A DNA stretch of 64,000 nucleotides from assembly GCF_003987185.1 (NCBI RefSeq), contig NZ_PIPS01000001.1, forward strand, positions 1,364,001 to 1,428,000, read 5' to 3'. Below are positions 58,487 through 64,000 of the stretch, one piece after another; the stretch's first letter is position 1, and every line of letters begins with the position of its first letter. Source of the DNA: Idiomarina aquatica (lineage in GTDB: Bacteria; Pseudomonadota; Gammaproteobacteria; Enterobacterales; Alteromonadaceae). The notes under the pieces were generated by a model. It saw only the letters and a list, made by a program, of their open reading frames with translations. It was not told where the DNA came from and ran no database searches. Position numbers and translations under genes: made by a program.

Positions 58487-59092
58487 CTAACTGGTTAATG
58501 AAAATTGCGTCATCTCTTCACACACTGGCTGATAACAATGGCAGTCAACCAGATGGTCATTCATCATACCGACTGCTTGCATGAAAGCATAACAAATTGT
58601 CGGACCAACAAACTTGAATCCCTGTTGTTTCAACGCCTTTGCCATTGCACGTGACGCCGCAGACTCGGTTGGAACCTCTCGTAAGGTACGAAACGCATTA
58701 ATTTGAGGCTGATGATCAACAAACTGCCACAACCAATGCGCGAAGTTAAGTCCTTTTTGCTGCATTGCGAGGTAAGCTTGCGCATTGACAAAAATTGCAT
58801 CGATTTTTGCGCGACTGCGAATAATGGCTTTGTTACTGTAAAGCGCATTCCGTTCATCATCGCTCATCGCAACAATGGCCTCTGGCTCAAAGCCCTTGAA
58901 AGCCTGTTCGTAGCCTTGTTGCTTGCGTAAAATCGTCAACCAGCTTAAACCCGCCTGCTGACCATCAAGACATAATTTAGCGAACAATTCGACAGGATCA
59001 CTGACAGGCCGCCCCCACTGTTGATCATGGTAGCGCCGATAATCGTCTGCCTGCTCACACCATGGACAACGATTTTGCGTAGCTTTTGTCAT
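58487..59092 (-). CDS. tag: DNA-3-methyladenine glycosylase I
   Basis: 201 residues. N-terminal RCPWCEQADDYRRYHDQQWG (zinc Cys and His), LCLDGQQAGLSWLTILRKQ (base-recognition Glu region), RGFKFVG-like QGFKFVGPTICYAFMQAVG and the C-terminal LVDCHCYQ (zinc ligands) match Tag. It excises 3-methyladenine from alkylated DNA. Divergent from glyQ. Confidence 0.95.
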   Translation of the reverse strand: MTKATQNRCPWCEQADDYRRYHDQQWGRPVSDPVELFAKLCLDGQQAGLSWLTILRKQQGYEQAFKGFEPEAIVAMSDDERNALYSNKAIIRSRAKIDAIFVNAQAYLAMQQKGLNFAHWLWQFVDHQPQINAFRTLREVPTESAASRAMAKALKQQGFKFVGPTICYAFMQAVGMMNDHLVDCHCYQPVCEEMTQFSLTS

Positions 59093-59185
59093 TGGGTCCC
59101 CTATAACCTAGGCGCATCAAAGGGTATAATCTAGGCATATTTTTTAGTCAGTGGTCAACTACCCGCACAGTATAAGAGAACATTT

Positions 59186-60100
59186 ATGTCTAAATACGAT
59201 GTAAAAACCTTTCAAGGATTAATCCTTGCGTTGCAGGACTACTGGGCGCAGCAAGGCTGTGCTGTAGTCCAGCCTCTGGATATGGAGGTCGGCGCCGGAA
59301 CCTTTCACCCGATGACATTTTTGCGCTCGTTAGGGCCTGAACCTGCGAGTTTTGCTTATGTGCAACCTTGCCGCCGCCCTACTGACGGTCGCTACGGTGA
59401 AAACCCCAACCGCCTGCAACACTACTATCAGTTTCAGGTCATCATGAAGCCGTCACCGAAAAACATTCAGGAGCTTTATTTAGGCTCACTTGAATTACTC
59501 GGTTTTGACACACTGACCCACGACATTCGCTTCGTTGAAGATAACTGGGAATCCCCAACCCTGGGCGCCTGGGGACTGGGCTGGGAAGTTTGGCTCAACG
59601 GTATGGAAGTGACGCAATTCACTTACTTCCAGCAAGTTGGCGGCATTGAATGTAAGCCAGTTTCTGGTGAAATCACCTATGGTCTTGAGCGTCTGGCAAT
59701 GTATATCCAGGGCGTCGACAGCATTTACGATTTAGTATGGACGGACGGGCCTCGCGGTAAGATTTACTACCGTGATGTATTCCATCAAAACGAAGTGGAA
59801 CAATCCACTTACAACTTTGAATACGCCGATGTCGAGGTGTTATTTCAGCGTTTTGAAGACTGCGAAAAGGAATGTCAGCTACTGATTGATAAAGCGCTGG
59901 CACTGCCCGCTTACGAGCAAGTGATGCGAGCCTCTCACGCCTTTAACCTGCTGGATGCCCGCCATGCGATATCCGTTACCGAACGTCAGCGCTATATTCT
60001 CCGCGTACGGACGATGGCGAAAGCTTGTGCTGAGGTTTATTACCAGTCGCGCGAAGCGCTTGGCTTCCCTCTTTGCCAGTCTCAATCAGAAGGAGCTTAA
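59186..60100 (+). CDS. glyQ: Glycyl-tRNA synthetase alpha subunit
   Basis: 304 residues. [39 protein letters not shown] and [20 protein letters not shown] are invariant stretches of the class II alpha subunit, which holds the aminoacylation site. AGAGAAC precedes the ATG. glyS follows after three bases. Two-subunit bacterial type. Confidence 0.98.
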   Translation: MSKYDVKTFQGLILALQDYWAQQGCAVVQPLDMEVGAGTFHPMTFLRSLGPEPASFAYVQPCRRPTDGRYGENPNRLQHYYQFQVIMKPSPKNIQELYLGSLELLGFDTLTHDIRFVEDNWESPTLGAWGLGWEVWLNGMEVTQFTYFQQVGGIECKPVSGEITYGLERLAMYIQGVDSIYDLVWTDGPRGKIYYRDVFHQNEVEQSTYNFEYADVEVLFQRFEDCEKECQLLIDKALALPAYEQVMRASHAFNLLDARHAISVTERQRYILRVRTMAKACAEVYYQSREALGFPLCQSQSEGA

Positions 60101-60103
60101 ACA

Positions 60104-62170
60104 GTGAGAAAAGATAATTTGTTGATCGAACTTGGCACTGAAGAGCTTCCTCCTAAAGCACTTAAGTCGCTGAGCGAGAGTTTTGCTGAGGGTATCAAGC
60201 AAGGATTAGAAAGTAGCGGTCTTAAATTTACCGCGATTCAACCTCTGGCAACGCCCCGCAGACTGGCAGTTAAGGTCAGCCAACTTGATGCCGAGCAAGC
60301 CGACAAAGTGGTTGAAAAACGTGGGCCTTCCGTTGATGTCGCTTTTGATGATGATGGTAAACCGACCAAAGCCGCAGAAGGCTGGGCTCGCTCTAATGGC
60401 ATTACGGTTGAACAAGCACAGCGCCTGAAGACCGATAAAGGTGAATGGTTACTGCATAAGGCAGATGTAAAAGGTGAACCCTTAAGTAAATTGCTACCGG
60501 GGATCGTCGAGTCGGCGTTAAAGCAATTACCGATTCCTAAGCCAATGCGTTGGGGAGACAGTGACGCACAGTTTATCCGTCCGGTACATACATTGACGCT
60601 GGTTTACGGCGATCAGTCAATTGATGCGGAATTACTCGGGGTTCGTAGCGCACGTCATATTCTTGGGCACCGCTTCCACGCACCGCAGGGCTTTGAACTA
60701 GCCCACGCCGATGACTACGAGGAGCAGCTTAACGCACACTACGTAAACGTTGACCAACAACAGCGCATGGACACCATTCGTCGTGAGGTTAACCGGATTG
60801 CGGCAGAGCTTGGTGGCAAGGTTGTCGAAGACGAGGCTCTGATTGAGGAAGTCTCAGCATTGGTTGAATGGCCTGTTGCATTGCAGGCAAGCTTTGACGA
60901 AGCGTTTTTGGACGTCCCTAAAGAACCGTTGATTGTTACCATGAAAGACGACCAACGCTACTTCCCGGTCGAAGACGACCAGGGACGCCTGTTGCCGCGC
61001 TTTATTTTTATTACCAACATTGAAAGTAAAGATCCGCAGCAAATCGTGCAGGGTAACGAAAAAGTGGTTCGCCCACGACTTGCTGACGCGCAGTTTTTCT
61101 TTGAAACCGATAAGAAACAAAGCCTTGAGTCACGCCTACCCAAGCTGGCTTCGGTGTTATTCCAAAAACAACTGGGTAGCATCCAAGACAAAGCCGACCG
61201 CATCAGCGCATTGGCAGGACAGATTGCCGGACAATTGAATGCCTCCGTTGATGACGCCAAGCGCGCCGGGCTGTTATGCAAAGCCGACCTGGTCAGTGAA
61301 ATGGTACTCGAGTTTCCAGAAACGCAAGGGGTAATGGGTAAACACTATGCCCTGAACGACGGCGAAAGCGAAGCCGTTGCAGAAGCCATCGAGCAACACT
61401 ACTGGCCACGTTTTTCTGGTGATAACTTACCGGTGTCTGATGTTGCCTGCGCCGTTGCGCTTGCCGACAAGCTGGATACGTTGGTCGGTATTTTTGGTAT
61501 TGGCCAGACCCCCAAGGGCGACCGTGACCCCTTTGCGTTGCGCCGCGCCGCACTTGGCCTTATCCGAATCATGGTGGAAAAAGGACTGAATCTCGACTTA
61601 CAAGATGTCATTTCCACCGCCGCAGACGGTTTTTCCGACCGCTTGAGCAACAAGACGGTGGTGAGCGATGTGTTTGAATTTCTAATGGGGCGTTTCCGTC
61701 CTTGGTATCAAGATCAAGGCATCGATGTCGATGTTATTCAGGCCGTCATTGCACGCGCTCCGTCGCGCCCTGCTGACTTTGATGCACGCATCAAGGCCAT
61801 CGCATCATTTAAGCAATTAGACGCCGCAGAGAGCCTTGCAGCGGCTAATAAGCGTGTTGGTAACATTCTTGCCAAGTCTGAGATAGAACTTACGGGTGTT
61901 ATCAACCACGACTTGCTCAGCGAAGCACAGGAACAAACCTTAGCCGCCAAGATTGCTCAAACCGAAAAGAGTTGCGAACCGGATCTCGCTACCGGTAATT
62001 ATGAAGGTGCGCTTAATCGTATGGCCGACTTAAGAGACGACATTGATGCTTTCTTTGATAACGTCATGGTTAACGCCGACGACGAGAAGGTGAAAACGAA
62101 TCGCTTAAACCTGTTGATGCAATTACGGAATCTGTTTTTGCGGGTTGCGGATATTTCGTTACTTCAGTAA
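60104..62170 (+). CDS. glyS: Glycyl-tRNA synthetase beta subunit
   Basis: 688 residues from GTG 60104 with an AAGGAG site inside the glyQ end. [16 protein letters not shown] at the N-terminus, [20 protein letters not shown], the HD-like region [20 protein letters not shown] (about 390-410) and the C-terminal DALR-like anticodon domain are typical. It binds tRNA-Gly and completes the alpha2beta2 enzyme. Confidence 0.98.
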   Translation: MRKDNLLIELGTEELPPKALKSLSESFAEGIKQGLESSGLKFTAIQPLATPRRLAVKVSQLDAEQADKVVEKRGPSVDVAFDDDGKPTKAAEGWARSNGITVEQAQRLKTDKGEWLLHKADVKGEPLSKLLPGIVESALKQLPIPKPMRWGDSDAQFIRPVHTLTLVYGDQSIDAELLGVRSARHILGHRFHAPQGFELAHADDYEEQLNAHYVNVDQQQRMDTIRREVNRIAAELGGKVVEDEALIEEVSALVEWPVALQASFDEAFLDVPKEPLIVTMKDDQRYFPVEDDQGRLLPRFIFITNIESKDPQQIVQGNEKVVRPRLADAQFFFETDKKQSLESRLPKLASVLFQKQLGSIQDKADRISALAGQIAGQLNASVDDAKRAGLLCKADLVSEMVLEFPETQGVMGKHYALNDGESEAVAEAIEQHYWPRFSGDNLPVSDVACAVALADKLDTLVGIFGIGQTPKGDRDPFALRRAALGLIRIMVEKGLNLDLQDVISTAADGFSDRLSNKTVVSDVFEFLMGRFRPWYQDQGIDVDVIQAVIARAPSRPADFDARIKAIASFKQLDAAESLAAANKRVGNILAKSEIELTGVINHDLLSEAQEQTLAAKIAQTEKSCEPDLATGNYEGALNRMADLRDDIDAFFDNVMVNADDEKVKTNRLNLLMQLRNLFLRVADISLLQ

Positions 62171-62197
62171 CCGCTCGATAAAAGCCTATGAGCAAAC

Positions 62198-62226
62198 AAA
62201 AAGCCTCGCATTAGCGAGGCTTTTTT
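62198..62226. terminator. Bidirectional terminator between glyS and gyrB
   Basis: AAAAAGCCTCGC-ATTA-GCGAGGCTTTTTT: a strong stem with A and T runs on both sides, serving both convergent genes. Confidence 0.92.
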
Positions 62227-62263
62227 ATGTTCGTTCATCAAATTTTCAGTTCAGCGCAACGCG

Positions 62264-64000
<1,737 letters not shown>

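Overview
The window looks like a chromosomal segment of a marine gammaproteobacterium of the Alteromonadales, most like Idiomarina. That is inferred from gene order and protein type: gyrB next to glyS-glyQ, tag, fadBA, trkA-rsmB-fmt-def against dprA-smg-tsaC-hemF-aroE, polA, yihA, a cytochrome c4, and many exported peptidases. No database search was possible. gyrB at the right edge suggests the replication origin lies just beyond it. The window has two halves of different character.

Region 1 (1-15,540) is an AT-richer accessory island ending at the 3' side of a tRNA-Arg(CCG) gene. Its backbone is an array of truncated Rhs cassettes. Each starts at the end of the Rhs core (YMQARYYDPVIGRFYSNDPV-like), carries a different C-terminal domain, is followed at once by a small membrane protein (putative immunity), and ends in a near-identical terminator repeat. 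Four such units are visible: the end of one at 1-406, then 9665-10670, 10772-12397 and 12497-13482. Units 1 and 4 are followed by a duplicated tail of about 0.9 kb. It holds a conserved 98-residue ORF, a ~185-bp segment with 35-bp inverted ends, and the 3' end of an unrecognised gene. The left tail is split by an IS21-family element (1253-3642) with a clear 6-bp target duplication and a frameshifted istA. Between units 1 and 2 lie a small regulator gene, a second IS21-like operon that also encodes a primase-domain protein and a complete tyrosine recombinase, and a DUF4258/HTH toxin-antitoxin pair. At the right end an AbiE antitoxin gene keeps its operator-like repeats, but its toxin gene is cut off after about 37 codons by the duplicated tail.

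Region 2 (15,543-64,000) is ordinary core chromosome. 15.7-27.5 kb is rich in exported proteins: a beta-lactamase-fold hydrolase, a probably Fur-regulated TonB receptor with a PepSY membrane protein, an exported M17 aminopeptidase, an amidohydrolase lipoprotein and an S9 peptidase, with alanine racemase among them. Then follow prephenate dehydratase, a carboxylesterase, purEK, an isochorismatase-like hydrolase, a cold-shock gene with a long leader, an Aer-like chemoreceptor, and a yihI-DUF2489-cysE operon. After these come cytochrome c4, yihA, a DMT transporter, polA, and a FAN1-like nuclease divergent from polA across a DnaA-box-bearing gap.

The remainder is conserved translation, envelope and metabolic blocks: aroE-hemF-tsaC-yrdD-smg-dprA divergent from def-fmt-rsmB-trkA, then yigZ-slt, fadB-fadA, tusA, a GNAT protein, tag, glyQ-glyS, and the 3' part of gyrB, convergent with glyS.
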